The notes: generated by a model not told the origin, from the sequence alone. Numbered from the stretch's first letter, positions 8,119 through 17,647 are shown. The stretch is 64,000 bases of DNA from Actinomadura graeca (GCF_019175365.1 NZ_CP059572.1:2976001-3040000), one strand, 5' to 3'. Translations and numbers: made by a program.

Positions 8119-8841
8119 ATGGCTCGCTCGGATTCGAGTAAGGACGCCCCTCACAAACCCGTGCCCGAGAGGACGGCGCCCCCGCGGCGCCGCCCCCTGC
8201 CCTGGCGCGGGCTCCGCGCGCCGTTGCTGCTGATCGCGGCGACCGTCGCGCTGGTGCTCGTGGCCCAGCTCGCCCTCGGCAAGCTCCCCCACTGGATGAA
8301 CCCGTTCGGTGAGGAGACCAAGGACCGCAGCGGCCCCGCGCTGCTCCAGTCGATCCGCGACCTGCACCGCTACGAGGCGGCCACCGGCAACTTCCAGGTC
8401 ATCGTGGACCTGGAGAAGGACGCCAAGTTCCTGCCGGACGCCGTGCGCGGCAAGCGGACGCTCTTCGTGGGCAAGGGCTCCGTGGACGCCTACGTGGACT
8501 TCTCCCGGCTGGACTCCGGCGCCATCAAGGTCGACCCGAAGCGGACATCCGCGACGATCACCCTCCCCGGCGCGCAGCTGGAGCCGACGAACCTCGACCA
8601 GAAGGGCAGCTACGTCTTCTCCACCGAACGGGGCCTGTTCAACCGCTTCGGCGACTTCTTCAGCGGCAACCCCAACGACCAGCAGCAGCTCTACGTCCTG
8701 GCGGGCCAGAAGATCCAAGCCGCCGCGACCGAGAGCGACCTGCGCCGCCGGGCCGACGCCAACACCAGGCTCATGCTGGAGAACATGCTCAAGGCGCTGG
8801 GGTTCACGACGGTGACCGTCCGCCAGTCCGCGGCCCAGTGA
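8119..8841 (+). CDS. DUF4230 domain-containing membrane-anchored protein
   Basis: 240 aa with a short basic cytosolic tail, one membrane anchor (about residues 34-54, LLLIAATVALVLVAQLAL), and an extracytoplasmic domain. The domain holds LLQSIRDLHRYEAATGNFQVIVDLE and GKRTLFVGKGSVDAYVDF, hallmarks of DUF4230, a family of unknown function. The C-terminal amphipathic segment includes LRRRADANTRLMLENMLKALG. The ATG lacks an obvious ribosome site. It is divergent from DUF3817 and convergent with the thiolase gene. Confidence 0.88.
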   Translation: MARSDSSKDAPHKPVPERTAPPRRRPLPWRGLRAPLLLIAATVALVLVAQLALGKLPHWMNPFGEETKDRSGPALLQSIRDLHRYEAATGNFQVIVDLEKDAKFLPDAVRGKRTLFVGKGSVDAYVDFSRLDSGAIKVDPKRTSATITLPGAQLEPTNLDQKGSYVFSTERGLFNRFGDFFSGNPNDQQQLYVLAGQKIQAAATESDLRRRADANTRLMLENMLKALGFTTVTVRQSAAQ

Positions 8842-8902
8842 GCGGGGGCACGGGGTAGGGGACGCCGGGGTGAGGGGGCGTGCGGGCCCGTCCGTCCGCC
8901 GC

Positions 8903-10102
8903 TCAGGCGCCGGACGGTGCGGGCACGCGGATCACCAGCGCGTCGCCCTGGCCGCCGCCGCCGCACAGGCCGGCCGCGCCGACGCCGCCGCCCCGGCGCC
9001 GCAGCTCGTAGGCCAGGTGCAGGACGATCCGGGCACCCGACATGCCGACCGGGTGGCCGAGGGCGATGGCGCCGCCGTTGACGTTGACCTTCTCGGGATC
9101 GGCGCCGAGGTCGCGCACCGACTGGACGCCGACCGCCGCGAACGCCTCGTTGATCTCGATGAGGTCCAGGTCGTCCACGCCGAGGCCCTCCTTGCCGAGG
9201 GCGTGCGCGATCGCGTTGGACGGCTGGGACTGGAGCGAGTTGTCCGGTCCTGCGACGTTGCCGTGCGCCCCGATCTCGGCGAGCCAGGGCAGCCCGAGCT
9301 CCTGCGCCTTCACCTTGGACATCACCACGACCGCGGCGGCGCCGTCGGAGATCTGCGACGACGAGCCCGCGGTGATCGTCCCCTCCTTGCCGAAGGCGGG
9401 GCGGAGCCGGGCGAGCGACTCGGCGGTGGTGTCGCCGCGCACGCCCTCGTCCGTCGCGAACACGACCGGCTCGCCGCGGCGCTGCGGGATCTCGACCGGC
9501 GCGATCTCCTCGTCGAACACGCCGTTCTTGATGGCCGCGGCCGCGCGCTGCTGGGACCGCGCGGCGAACTCGTCCTGCTCCTCGCGGGAGATGCCGAGCC
9601 TGGCGTTGTGGTGCTCGGTCGACTCGCCCATGGAGACGCCGTCGAACGCGTCGGTGAGCGCGTCCAGCGCCATGTGGTCGAGGACCTCCACCGAGCCGTA
9701 CTTGTAGCCGCCGCGCGACTTGGGCAGCAGGTGCGGCGCCTGTGTCATCGACTCCATGCCGCCCGCCACGACGATCTCGAACTCGCCCGCCCTGATCAGC
9801 TGGTCGGCCAGGGCGATCGCGTTCAGCCCGGACAGGCACACCTTGTTGACCGTGACCGACGGGACGCTCATGGGGATGCCGGCCTTGACCGCCGCCTGCC
9901 GGGACGGGATCTGCCCGGCGCCCGCCTGGAGCACCTGCCCGAGGATCACGTACTGCACCTGGTCGCCCGACACGCCCGCCCGCTCCAGCGCCGCTTTGAT
10001 CGCGTGCGCGCCGAGGTCGGCGGCGGAGAAGTCCTTCAGCGAGCCGAGCAGACGGCCGACGGGGGTGCGGGCTCCGGCGACGATCACGGACGTGGTGGTC
10101 AT
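8903..10102 (-). CDS. Acetyl-CoA C-acetyltransferase (thiolase)
   Basis: 399 aa thiolase condensing two acetyl-CoA to acetoacetyl-CoA, or cleaving 3-ketoacyl-CoA. The nucleophilic Cys is at position 89 in [12 protein letters not shown]; other motifs are INEAFAA, the catalytic His in [16 protein letters not shown], and the second Cys in GLCGGGGQG. Length matches the biosynthetic type II class. The ATG at 10102 has GGGAGG about 9 nt upstream, so the much longer open frame to 10858 is not used. It is divergent from methylmalonyl-CoA epimerase, a pairing conserved with Streptomyces (from memory), tying it to acyl-CoA and possibly ethylmalonyl-CoA metabolism. Confidence 0.95.
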   Translation of the reverse strand: MTTTSVIVAGARTPVGRLLGSLKDFSAADLGAHAIKAALERAGVSGDQVQYVILGQVLQAGAGQIPSRQAAVKAGIPMSVPSVTVNKVCLSGLNAIALADQLIRAGEFEIVVAGGMESMTQAPHLLPKSRGGYKYGSVEVLDHMALDALTDAFDGVSMGESTEHHNARLGISREEQDEFAARSQQRAAAAIKNGVFDEEIAPVEIPQRRGEPVVFATDEGVRGDTTAESLARLRPAFGKEGTITAGSSSQISDGAAAVVVMSKVKAQELGLPWLAEIGAHGNVAGPDNSLQSQPSNAIAHALGKEGLGVDDLDLIEINEAFAAVGVQSVRDLGADPEKVNVNGGAIALGHPVGMSGARIVLHLAYELRRRGGGVGAAGLCGGGGQGDALVIRVPAPSGA

Positions 10103-10210
10103 TCGAGGGCCTCCCGGGGTGGCGCTGCGGCGACGTTTGCCACCATACCCAGCACGACCGCACGCGCTTCCGTTCGCCCCTGTCTGAGTACTTCTGAGGG
10201 AGAAACGCCC

Positions 10211-10633
10211 ATGCTGACGCGCATCGACCACATCGGCATCGCCTGCCACGACCTGGAGGCGACCGTCGCGTTCTACAAGCGGACCTACGGCTTCGACGAG
10301 CCGCACTACGAGGTGAACGAGGAGCAGGGCGTCCGCGAGGCCATGCTCAAGATCAACGACACGGGCGACGGCGCCGCGAGCTACCTGCAGCTGATCGAGC
10401 CGATCCGGGAGGACTCCGCGGTCGCCAAGTGGCTCGCCAAGAACGGCGAAGGCGTCCACCACATCGCGTTCGGCACCGACGGGGACGTCGCGGACGAGGC
10501 CGCGGGCATCGCCGGGAAGGGCGTGCGCGTGCTGTACGAGGCGCCCCGGAACGGCTCCATGGGCTCCTTGATCAACTTCCTGCACCCGAAGGACTGCCAC
10601 GGCGTGCTGACGGAGATCGTCCAGAAGCCCTGA
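10211..10633 (+). CDS. mce: Methylmalonyl-CoA epimerase
   Basis: 140 aa VOC-superfamily enzyme interconverting (2R)- and (2S)-methylmalonyl-CoA, linking propionyl-CoA carboxylation with B12-dependent mutase. It starts [18 protein letters not shown] with the first metal-binding His; GVHHIAFG supplies the second and [10 protein letters not shown] the terminal Glu. Single-domain size is normal. The ATG at 10211 has GAGGGAGA about 7 nt upstream. A cobalamin adenosyltransferase at 26.5 kb would supply the mutase cofactor. Confidence 0.95.
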   Translation: MLTRIDHIGIACHDLEATVAFYKRTYGFDEPHYEVNEEQGVREAMLKINDTGDGAASYLQLIEPIREDSAVAKWLAKNGEGVHHIAFGTDGDVADEAAGIAGKGVRVLYEAPRNGSMGSLINFLHPKDCHGVLTEIVQKP

Positions 10634-10994
10634 CGCCGTCCGGACGCGGCTTCCGGTACCACATGATCTTCCGGGGACGGCGGCACACGGACGCGACCGG
10701 ATCGTGACGTGTTCGATATCACCGGAGCCACTGACCGGACACGGACCGCAGCTCTGTGACCGTTCAGACACATTTGGTGCATTTGTGGTGCCCGTACCTG
10801 GGCACCTGAGAACGACGCGAGTCAGGTTACAAAACAGACAAAACACGCAGCGCGTCAAGATGAGCCCCCAACACGGCAGTGTCGGGAGTACGCTTCATTC
10901 GCCGGAAGAGGTCTGGGGCCCTGCGCCCGTCATGCCAGGCGATCAACCGGTCCCCGGAACCACCCGTAGCCCCGTCACATCAGGATTGAGCCAC
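10634..10994. other. Intergenic region upstream of the FilP-like gene
   Basis: 361 bp with relatively AT-rich stretches (10750-10860). It contains a perfect 7-bp inverted repeat with a 6-nt spacer, GGTGCCC at 10787-10793 and GGGCACC at 10800-10806, suggestive of an operator rather than a terminator because no T-run follows. The reading frame of the downstream gene stays open through here but shows no coding character. Confidence 0.5.
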
Positions 10995-12323
10995 ATGCAG
11001 TCCGACATCGACGCCCAGCTCAGCAACTTCTTTGAAGACACGCCCCCGCGCGAGTTCGACGTGGTGCTTCGCGGCTACGACCGGCACCAGGTCGACGAGC
11101 ACATCAAACAGCTCGACAACGAGGTGCGGCAGACCCGCGAGCAGACCCAGGCCCTGCAGCGGGAGCTGTCGGACGCCCATCGTCAGCTGCAGGAGCAGGA
11201 ACGTCCCACCTACTCCGGCCTCGGCGCCCGCATCGAGCAGCTGCTGAGACTCGCCGAGGAACAGGCCACCGAGCTCGTCCAGGCGGCGCGCTCCGAGGCG
11301 AACGAGATCAAGGCCGCGGCCAAGGTCGACGCCGCCGAGCAGCGCGCCACCGCCGAGAACGAGGCCGCCGAGCTGCGCGCGACCGCGCAGCGCGAGGGCG
11401 ACGACATGCGGGGCGCGGCCGAACGCGAGGCCGAGGAGGTGCGCACCTCCGCCCGCCGCGAGGCCGATGAGCTGACCTCCACGACCGAGCGCGAGGTCGC
11501 CAAGCTGCGCGCGACCGCCGACCACGAGGTCGCCGAGAAGCGCGCCGCGGCCGAGCGCGAGATCGCCAAGCTGCGGACCACCACCGAGCGGGAGGTCGCG
11601 CAGCTGCGCGCGTCCACCAAGCGGGAGCGGGACGAGATCCTCACCACCGCCAAGCGGCAGGCGGACGAGATGCGGGCCCAGGCCCAGCGCATCCTGGAGG
11701 AGAGCGAGGCGCAGCGGGCCCAGGCCGAGGCCGAGTTCGAGATCCAGCTGGCCGCCCGCCGCGAGGAGGCCGACCGGCAGGACGCCGAGCGCCACTCCGC
11801 CGCCCAGGCCGCCACCCAGAAGCTCGTCGCCGAGGCCGAGCAGCGGGCGGCGTCCGCCGAGCAGCGGGCCGCCAAGGCCACCCAGCAGGCCGAGCAGACG
11901 CGGCGCGAGGCCGACTCGCACGCCAAGCAGCTCATGGCCAACGCGCGCAAGAACTCCGACAACGTCATCGCCGAGGCCAAGTCGCAGGCCGAGCAGCTGC
12001 TCGCCGAGACCAAGGCCGAGGCCGACCGCGTCCGCACCGCCGCGCAGCGTCAGGTCGACGAGCTGACCCGGCAGCGCGACAGCATCACGAGCCACCTCAA
12101 CCAGCTGCGCCAGCTCATCGGCGGCGTCGCCCCGGCGATGGGCGGCGACCCCGAGCTGGGCGCGGCGCCGGAGAAGGCGGCCATCCCGGCCGCCGAGCCG
12201 AAGCCGGCACCGCCCCAGCAGGCCCAGCAGAAGCAGCCCGCCGCGGCCAAGGCCGGGGCGCCCGGCAAGGGGGCCCAGGGCAAGAAGTCCGACGAGGACG
12301 ACGAGGACTGGTGGCAGGAGTGA
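10995..12323 (+). CDS. FilP/Scy-type coiled-coil polarity protein
   Basis: 442 aa. Residues about 14-60 resemble the DivIVA N-terminal motif (EFDVVLRGYDRHQVDEHI). Then comes a very long Glu/Ala/Arg-rich coiled coil (about 30-375) with short repeats of the form ATAEREVAKLR, and a Pro/Gln/Ala tail ending in an acidic DEDDEDWWQE. In Streptomyces such proteins (FilP, Scy, long annotated as cellulose-binding proteins) form filaments and a tip-organising centre for polar growth. Gene neighbourhood (next to mce and thiolase) supports homology. Only one such gene is present here. Start chosen at the ATG of MQSDIDAQLSNFF. Confidence 0.85.
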   Translation: MQSDIDAQLSNFFEDTPPREFDVVLRGYDRHQVDEHIKQLDNEVRQTREQTQALQRELSDAHRQLQEQERPTYSGLGARIEQLLRLAEEQATELVQAARSEANEIKAAAKVDAAEQRATAENEAAELRATAQREGDDMRGAAEREAEEVRTSARREADELTSTTEREVAKLRATADHEVAEKRAAAEREIAKLRTTTEREVAQLRASTKRERDEILTTAKRQADEMRAQAQRILEESEAQRAQAEAEFEIQLAARREEADRQDAERHSAAQAATQKLVAEAEQRAASAEQRAAKATQQAEQTRREADSHAKQLMANARKNSDNVIAEAKSQAEQLLAETKAEADRVRTAAQRQVDELTRQRDSITSHLNQLRQLIGGVAPAMGGDPELGAAPEKAAIPAAEPKPAPPQQAQQKQPAAAKAGAPGKGAQGKKSDEDDEDWWQE

Positions 12324-12370
12324 CGGCCCGTCGGGCGCCCACCGGCGCCTGACCCCGCCCGACGCATCAC

Positions 12371-12409
12371 CGGAAAGCCTAGAGGCACCGACTGCCTCTA
12401 GGCTTTCCG
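12371..12409. terminator. Strong bidirectional-looking hairpin after filP-like gene
   Basis: Perfect 17-bp inverted repeat (12371-12387 and 12393-12409) with a 5-nt loop. It is relatively A/T-rich compared with the surroundings, and 47 bp downstream of the stop codon. It lacks a long T-run, as is usual for actinomycete terminators. Confidence 0.85.
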
Positions 12410-12484
12410 TCATCTCATCCCCATGACGCGGCCTCGGTCCAGGCCGGCGTCCGGAGGATGGCAGCACGGAAGAGGAGAAGCCGC

Positions 12485-13969
12485 GTGCCCGACGACACCC
12501 CACCTGAGGACCGCCTCGCGGCTCCGTCCGGCGACGGCCCGGCCGCCGCCGGCGGCGCGGTCCCCTCCCCTTCCCCGCCCGCCGACGACCCGCAGGCCGA
12601 CGCCGCACGCAAGGGCGGCACGGCGCGAGACGACGACGCGACGCGGGACGACAAGGGCCACGCCGAGGACGACGACGCCGCGCGGGACGACGAGCAGGCC
12701 GCGCGGGGCGACGAGGAGGAGACCAGGTCCAGCGGGGCGCTCGACCCGGAGAAGGCGGACCAGCCGTTCGGGGAGCGCGACCCGGCGACCGGCGGACCGG
12801 TCGAGCGCCCGGTGCCCGCGACCGTCACCGAGCCGGTGGCGCCGGAGCCGGGCGCGCCGGACCCGGCGCACGACATCGAGCAGCGCAAGCGCGAGGCGGG
12901 CGTCGACCACCGGTTCCCGTTCGGGCGGCCCGGCGAGCCGATCGGCCGCGCGCACCCGTTCATCTTCGGTTTCACCGGCGCGCTCGGCGTGATCACCGCC
13001 TGGATGCTGGTGAAGGCCGCCACGAACGCCAAGTCCGTGCTCGTGATGATCGTGGTGGCGATGTTCCTCGCGGTCGGCCTGAACCCGGCGGTGGAGCGGC
13101 TGCGCAGGTTCGGGCTCCCGCGCGGGCTGGCCGTCGGCTCGGTGTTCATGGGCGTGCTGCTGTTCTTCGCGGGCTTCGTGGCCTCGCTGGTGCAGCCGGT
13201 GTCCGAGCAGGTCACGGAACTGCGGAAGAACATCCCCGACTACGTCACGCAGTTGCAGAACAACGAGCGCCTCGCCGAATGGGACAAACGCTACGGGCTG
13301 CTGGACCGGGCCCAGAAGGCGGTCAACAGCAAGGGCTTCCAGGACAGCCTCACCGACACCGCCACCGGCATCGGGAAGGTCGCCATCAACGGCGTCTTCC
13401 AGACGGTGACGATCCTGATCCTCACGCTGTACTTCCTGGGGTCGCTACCCCAGATCAAGGCGTTCTTCTACCAGCTCGCCCCGCGTTCCCGGAGGGCGCG
13501 GGTGGCGCTGCTCGGCGACGAGATCCTGGACCGGATCGGCGGGTACGTCGCGGGGCAGTTCACGATCGCGTTCATCGCGGGCATCACCTCCTACGTCTTC
13601 CTGACGATCATGGGGGTGAAGTACGCGCTCGCGCTGGCGCTGATCGTCGCGGTGACCGACCTGATACCGCTGGTCGGCGCGACGATCGGCGCGGTGGTGG
13701 TCTGCCTGGTCGCCTTCCTGACCGGGACGGTCACCGACGGCATCATCTGCGTGGCCTTCTACGTGATCTACCAGCAGGTCGAGAACTACGTCGTCTACCC
13801 GCGCGTCATGAAGCGCACCGTCGACGTCCAGCCCGCCGTGACGATCGTGGCCGCCCTCATCGGCGCGGCGCTGCTCGGCGTGGTCGGCGCGCTGCTGGCG
13901 ATCCCGACCGCGGCGGCGATCTCGCTGCTGATCCGCGAGGTCGTCATGCCGCGTCAGGAGACGCTCTAG
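12485..13969 (+). CDS. AI-2E family transporter with long acidic N-terminal extension
   Basis: 494 aa. Residues 1 to about 150 are disordered and highly charged, rich in Asp/Arg (runs such as RDDDATRDDKGHAEDDD). The membrane domain begins about RAHPFIFGFTGALGVI and carries the family pattern: GLNPAVERLRRFGLPRG, VQPVSEQVTELRKNIP, then the helices around GYVAGQFTIAFIAG, DLIPLVGATIGAV and ENYVVYPRVMKRTVD. AI-2E (PF01594) members are proposed exporters or permeases; the substrate is unknown. GTG at 12485 has AGAGGAGAAG at the right distance; the ATG at 12458 does not, so I choose the GTG. Confidence 0.88.
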   Translation: MPDDTPPEDRLAAPSGDGPAAAGGAVPSPSPPADDPQADAARKGGTARDDDATRDDKGHAEDDDAARDDEQAARGDEEETRSSGALDPEKADQPFGERDPATGGPVERPVPATVTEPVAPEPGAPDPAHDIEQRKREAGVDHRFPFGRPGEPIGRAHPFIFGFTGALGVITAWMLVKAATNAKSVLVMIVVAMFLAVGLNPAVERLRRFGLPRGLAVGSVFMGVLLFFAGFVASLVQPVSEQVTELRKNIPDYVTQLQNNERLAEWDKRYGLLDRAQKAVNSKGFQDSLTDTATGIGKVAINGVFQTVTILILTLYFLGSLPQIKAFFYQLAPRSRRARVALLGDEILDRIGGYVAGQFTIAFIAGITSYVFLTIMGVKYALALALIVAVTDLIPLVGATIGAVVVCLVAFLTGTVTDGIICVAFYVIYQQVENYVVYPRVMKRTVDVQPAVTIVAALIGAALLGVVGALLAIPTAAAISLLIREVVMPRQETL

Positions 13970-13976
13970 CCCGGCG

Positions 13977-14768
13977 TCAGGGGGACGTGCGGGCGAGCGC
14001 GGCGGCGAACTCGGCCACGGCCTGGTTGAACAGGTCGGGCTGCTCGACGGCGCACAGGTGCCCGGCGCGCGGGACGACCAGCACCTCGGCGTCGGGCAGG
14101 GCACCGGCCAGGGCGCGGGCCTCGTCCTCGGTGGTGGAGGAGTCCTCGCCGCCGACCACCACCAGCGCGGGCACCCGGAGGTCGCGCAGCGTCCCGGCCA
14201 CCTCCGCGCGGCCCGCCATGGCGCGCAGCGCCCACGCGGCGGCCTGCGGCGGGGTGGCCTGCACGAGCCCCCGGACCCGCCCGTAGATGAGGGCCCGCTG
14301 CCGGAGCGTGGTCGGCCCGACGAGGTCCGGCAGGATCTCCTCCATCAGGACCTGGACGGTCCCGTCGCGTTCCAGGCGCTCGGCCTGCCGCAGCCGCCGC
14401 TCCCGCTCGGCGGCGCCGTCGGCGCCGGCGCGGGTGCCGGCGAGCACGGTGCCTAAGACGAGGTCGGGGTGGCGCCGGCACAGCGCCATGGCGACGTGGC
14501 CGCCCAGGGACAGGCCGCCGACGACGGCCCGCGGGACGCCCCGGTGCTTGAACAGCAGGGCCACGTCGTCGGCCATCGCGTCGATCGAGGGCTCCCCGGC
14601 GCCGAGCACCGAGCCGCCGAAGCCGCGCAGGTCGGGGGTGATCACCCGGAACCGTCCCGCGAGCCCCTCCCGCTGCGCGAGCCACATCGCCGACGACAGC
14701 GGGAAGGCGTGCAGCAGCACGAGCGGTGTGCCGGAGCCGACGTCCCTTGCGTAGAGCTGCACGGTCAT
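13977..14768 (-). CDS. Alpha/beta hydrolase
   Basis: 263 aa. Typical fold: LVLLHAFPLSSAMW (oxyanion loop), PDLRGFGGS, nucleophile elbow GGLSLGGHVAM with Ser, acid region VVVGGEDSSTT and the catalytic His in RAGHLCAVEQPDLF. It resembles esterases and 3-oxoadipate enol-lactonase-like enzymes, but no pathway partner is present so the substrate is open. The ATG at 14768 has GAGGA 5 nt upstream. It converges with the AI-2E gene, leaving 7 bp between stops. Confidence 0.88.
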   Translation of the reverse strand: MTVQLYARDVGSGTPLVLLHAFPLSSAMWLAQREGLAGRFRVITPDLRGFGGSVLGAGEPSIDAMADDVALLFKHRGVPRAVVGGLSLGGHVAMALCRRHPDLVLGTVLAGTRAGADGAAERERRLRQAERLERDGTVQVLMEEILPDLVGPTTLRQRALIYGRVRGLVQATPPQAAAWALRAMAGRAEVAGTLRDLRVPALVVVGGEDSSTTEDEARALAGALPDAEVLVVPRAGHLCAVEQPDLFNQAVAEFAAALARTSP

Positions 14769-14894
14769 TGCGTCCTCACGTCGACGTCACCGCTGGCCGC
14801 CGCCCATCCGGCGATGACGCAATCGTCGCCCCGAACGGGGCCCGGTGAACGCGTGTGGCCGTGATCGGTCGCGTCCGCTCAGCCTCGCGTCCGC

Positions 14895-15617
14895 TCAGCC
14901 GTCCCGGCCGTCCCATGAGGTGGGCAGCGGGAAGGCGTCCGGCGCCACCCGCCGGACGATCTCGTTGAGCACGATGCGGACGTAGGGCTCGCCGACCCAC
15001 AGGTGCTTGGCGTTGTCCACGGCGATGACCTCCGCCTGCGGGACGCGCTTGAACCGCTCGCGGGCCTCCGCGGGACGCAGGTAGTCGTCGAGCCCGGGCA
15101 CGAGCGCCACCACCGGCCGCCCGTCGGCGCCCCACGCGTCGAGGTCGGCGTCGGTGGCGCGGTGCAGCGGCGGGGACAGCAGGATCGCGCCCTCGACCAG
15201 CGGGTCGCGTCCCCACTTGAGGGCCAGCTCGGTCCCGAACGACCAGCCGAGCAGCCACGGGCGCGGCAGGTCGTGGTACTCGGTGTACTCCAGCGCGGCG
15301 GCCACGTCGTACCGCTCGGTCTCGCCCTCGCCGAACTCGCCCTCGCTGGTGCCGCGGGCGGAGGTGGTCCCCCGGGTGTTGAAGCGGAGGACGGCCACGC
15401 CGGCGAGCGCGGGCAGCCGGTAGGACGCCTTGCGCAGGACGTGGCTGTCCATCATGCCCTCGGCCGTGGGCAGCGGGTGCAGGCAGACCAGTGTCGCCAC
15501 CGGCGGCCGCTCCGGGGGCAGCGCCAGCTCGCCCACCAGCTCCAGCCCGTCGGAGGTGTGCAGCGTGATCTCCTCGCGCCGCGCCGGCAGCACGGTCGCC
15601 GCCCTGATGTCCCCCAT
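14895..15617 (-). CDS. Alpha/beta hydrolase of the small dienelactone-hydrolase-like type
   Basis: 240 aa. EEITLHTSDGLELVGELALP opens the protein, then CLHPLPTAEG, FNTRGTTSARGTSEG, the nucleophile region LLGWSFGTELALKWG, ALVPGLDDYLRPAE, and VDNAKHLWVGE with a His. This is the short hydrolase group found in many actinobacteria as a conserved hypothetical. The elbow is GWSFG, so Ser is the nucleophile. The ATG at 15617 has GAGGGAGAG upstream. The open frame extends to 16616 only as shadow. Confidence 0.85.
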   Translation of the reverse strand: MGDIRAATVLPARREEITLHTSDGLELVGELALPPERPPVATLVCLHPLPTAEGMMDSHVLRKASYRLPALAGVAVLRFNTRGTTSARGTSEGEFGEGETERYDVAAALEYTEYHDLPRPWLLGWSFGTELALKWGRDPLVEGAILLSPPLHRATDADLDAWGADGRPVVALVPGLDDYLRPAEARERFKRVPQAEVIAVDNAKHLWVGEPYVRIVLNEIVRRVAPDAFPLPTSWDGRDG

Positions 15618-15670
15618 CGCTCTCCCTCTCGTGATCGTCCGGTGCCGGGCCCTCGTGCCGCGAGGGCGGA

Positions 15671-15985
15671 TCAGTACCGCGGGGCGTCCCGGGAGCGGCG
15701 CACGCGCGGGGCGCGGCGGCCGCGGGCCCGCCAGCACGGCCGGTGCCAGTGCCGCCGGTCGCCGGCATCGCGCGCGCCGGCCGGCCACGCCACGACATGG
15801 GCGACACCGGGCGGTATCTCCTGATCGCAGCCGGGGCACCGGTACGCCTTGACCGCGTTCGCCCCGGCCACCATCCGGACGACCCACTCGCCGTCCGGCC
15901 CCTCCTCGGTCTCCTCGGCCAGGCCGCCACCGCCGCCTCGCGGACGGGGGTCCGGCAGTGCGCGGCGGTTCTTGCGGGGGCTCAT
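15671..15985 (-). CDS. Small Cys/His (zinc-ribbon-like) conserved protein
   Basis: 104 aa basic protein. The core YRCPGCDQEIPPGVAHVV and RRHWHRPCWRARG gives a CxxC...HxxC-type arrangement that probably binds zinc. Similar proteins occur widely in actinobacteria as hypotheticals, sometimes misnamed ATP/GTP-binding. TATCCT at 15992-15997 lies exactly 6 nt before the ATG, consistent with a leaderless transcript. Function unknown. Confidence 0.72.
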   Translation of the reverse strand: MSPRKNRRALPDPRPRGGGGGLAEETEEGPDGEWVVRMVAGANAVKAYRCPGCDQEIPPGVAHVVAWPAGARDAGDRRHWHRPCWRARGRRAPRVRRSRDAPRY

Positions 15986-16066
15986 GCGTCCAGGATATTG
16001 GGCCGTCCCGAAAGGCCGCCTCCTGGACGGCGGGCGGTCGAGCGGGCGGCGTGCGGCGTGCGGCGG

Positions 16067-17647
16067 TCAGCGGAGCGGGCGGCCCGCCGTCGCGTGCTCG
16101 ACCAGGAGCGGGGCGGGCGCGAAGGACGCGTCCCTGGTCTCGGCGTAGAGGGCCCGCAGGACGGCGACCGCCCGGCCGGGGCCGAGCCGGTCGAGGTCGG
16201 CGATCGGGCCGGACGGGTAGCCGCAGCCGAGCGTCATCGCCGCGTCGATCGCGTCGGCGCCGGCGTACCCGGCGCCGAGCATGGCGGCGGCGTCGTTCAG
16301 GTACGGGAAGCGCAGGGCGTCCACGATGAACCCGGCGCGGTCGCGGCAGCGCACGACGGTCAGCCCGAGCCGCCCGGCGAGGTCCGCGGCCCTGTCCGCC
16401 ACGCCGGGCGCGGTCACGACGGTCGCGGCGATCTCGGCGAGCGTCCCGTCCGCCTCGGGCAGGTGCAGGCCGACGACGTCGCCGGGCCGCCCGGTGGCCA
16501 CGGCCTGCTCGACCACGGGGACGCCGGTGGACGTGGCGGCCAGCACCGCGCCGTCCTTCACCGACTCCGCCGCCGCGGCCAGCAGCGCCCGCCCGGCCTC
16601 CGCGTCCTGCGCGCACTCGATCACGAGGTCGCAGTCGCCGAGGTCGGCGGCGGCGGTCCTGACCCGGCCGCCCGCGCGGTCGCAGAGGGCGGCCACCGCG
16701 TCGGCGAGCGGCCCGGTGCCGAGCACGCCCACGGTCGGCGCGGACGCCCCGGTGCCCGGCCCGGCCGCCTCGTCCTGGACGGCCCGTCCGTCATGGACGT
16801 GGAAGCCGTGACCGCTCTTGCGCCCCAGCAGCCCGGCGGTGACCCGCTCACGCAGCGCGGGCGAGGGGGCGTGGCGCGGATCGCGCGTCTCGGCGTGGAC
16901 GGCCTCCAGGATCCCCAGGCAGGTGTCGAGCCCGATCAGGTCCATGAGGGCGAAGGGGCCCATGGGCAGTCCCGCCCCGGCCGTCATGGCGGTGTCGATG
17001 TCGTCGCGGGTGGCGTGCCCGGAGTCCAGCATGGCCGCGGCCTGGTTCAGGTAGCCGAAGAGCAGGCGGTTCGCCACGAACCCGGCGCGGTCGCCGATCG
17101 TCACGGGCGTCTTGCCGAGCGCTTCGGCGAGCGCCGCGACGCGCTCGACGGCCTCGGGCTCGGTCAGCACCGTCCGGATGACCTCGACGAGCCTCATCAC
17201 CGGCGCGGGGTTGAAGAAGTGGACCCCGACGATCTTGGTGGGGCGCCCGGTGGTGACCGCGATGTCCGTGACCGACAGGGAGGAGGTGTTGGTCGCGAGG
17301 ACGGCGTCGGGCCGGCACACCTTGTCCAGCTCTGCGAACACGCGCCGCTTCAGGTCGAGCCGCTCCGGGACGGCCTCGATGACCAGGTCGCAGTCGCCGA
17401 GTTCCGCGAAACCCACCGACAGCGCGACCCGGTCGAGGATCTCCCGCCGTCCCTCCTCGGTCAGCCGCCCGCGCTTGACCGCGCGCCCGGTCGAGCGCTC
17501 CAGGTGCCCGCGCCCCCGTTCCAGCGCGTCCCCGTCCACCTCGACCCCGACGACCGGGAGGCCGCCGCGTGCCAGCACCTCCGCGATGCCCGCGCCCATC
17601 GTCCCCAGCCCGACGACCCCGACCCTGCCGAACGAAGCACCAGTCAT
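16067..17647 (-). CDS. Two-module 3-hydroxyacyl-CoA (3-hydroxybutyryl-CoA) dehydrogenase
   Basis: 526 aa. Module 1 (1 to about 285) has the NAD motif VGLGTMGAGIAEVLARGG, NTSSLSVTDIA, the catalytic region VGVHFFNPAPVMRLVEVI and the helical C-domain with FVANRLLFGYLNQAA. Module 2 (about 310-526) repeats the architecture in weakened form: VGVLGTGPLADAVAALC, VGLHLPEADGTLAEI and FIVDALRFPYLNDAAAML. It oxidises 3-hydroxyacyl-CoA to the ketoacyl-CoA, or the reverse, next to thiolase in acyl-CoA metabolism. Module 2 lacks the HFFNP motif and may be structural. The start codons of this gene and of the divergent flavin oxidoreductase lie only about 55 bp apart. Confidence 0.9.
   Translation of the reverse strand: MTGASFGRVGVVGLGTMGAGIAEVLARGGLPVVGVEVDGDALERGRGHLERSTGRAVKRGRLTEEGRREILDRVALSVGFAELGDCDLVIEAVPERLDLKRRVFAELDKVCRPDAVLATNTSSLSVTDIAVTTGRPTKIVGVHFFNPAPVMRLVEVIRTVLTEPEAVERVAALAEALGKTPVTIGDRAGFVANRLLFGYLNQAAAMLDSGHATRDDIDTAMTAGAGLPMGPFALMDLIGLDTCLGILEAVHAETRDPRHAPSPALRERVTAGLLGRKSGHGFHVHDGRAVQDEAAGPGTGASAPTVGVLGTGPLADAVAALCDRAGGRVRTAAADLGDCDLVIECAQDAEAGRALLAAAAESVKDGAVLAATSTGVPVVEQAVATGRPGDVVGLHLPEADGTLAEIAATVVTAPGVADRAADLAGRLGLTVVRCRDRAGFIVDALRFPYLNDAAAMLGAGYAGADAIDAAMTLGCGYPSGPIADLDRLGPGRAVAVLRALYAETRDASFAPAPLLVEHATAGRPLR

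Noticed and set aside
10704..10994. N-terminal extension of the FilP-like gene to 10704
   Set aside because: The extra 97 residues have no coding bias or homology and contain the likely promoter region; the family starts near MQSDIDAQL.
11210..12037. Ser/Ala-rich frame opposite the FilP-like gene
   Set aside because: Antisense image of the Glu/Ala/Arg coiled-coil codons.
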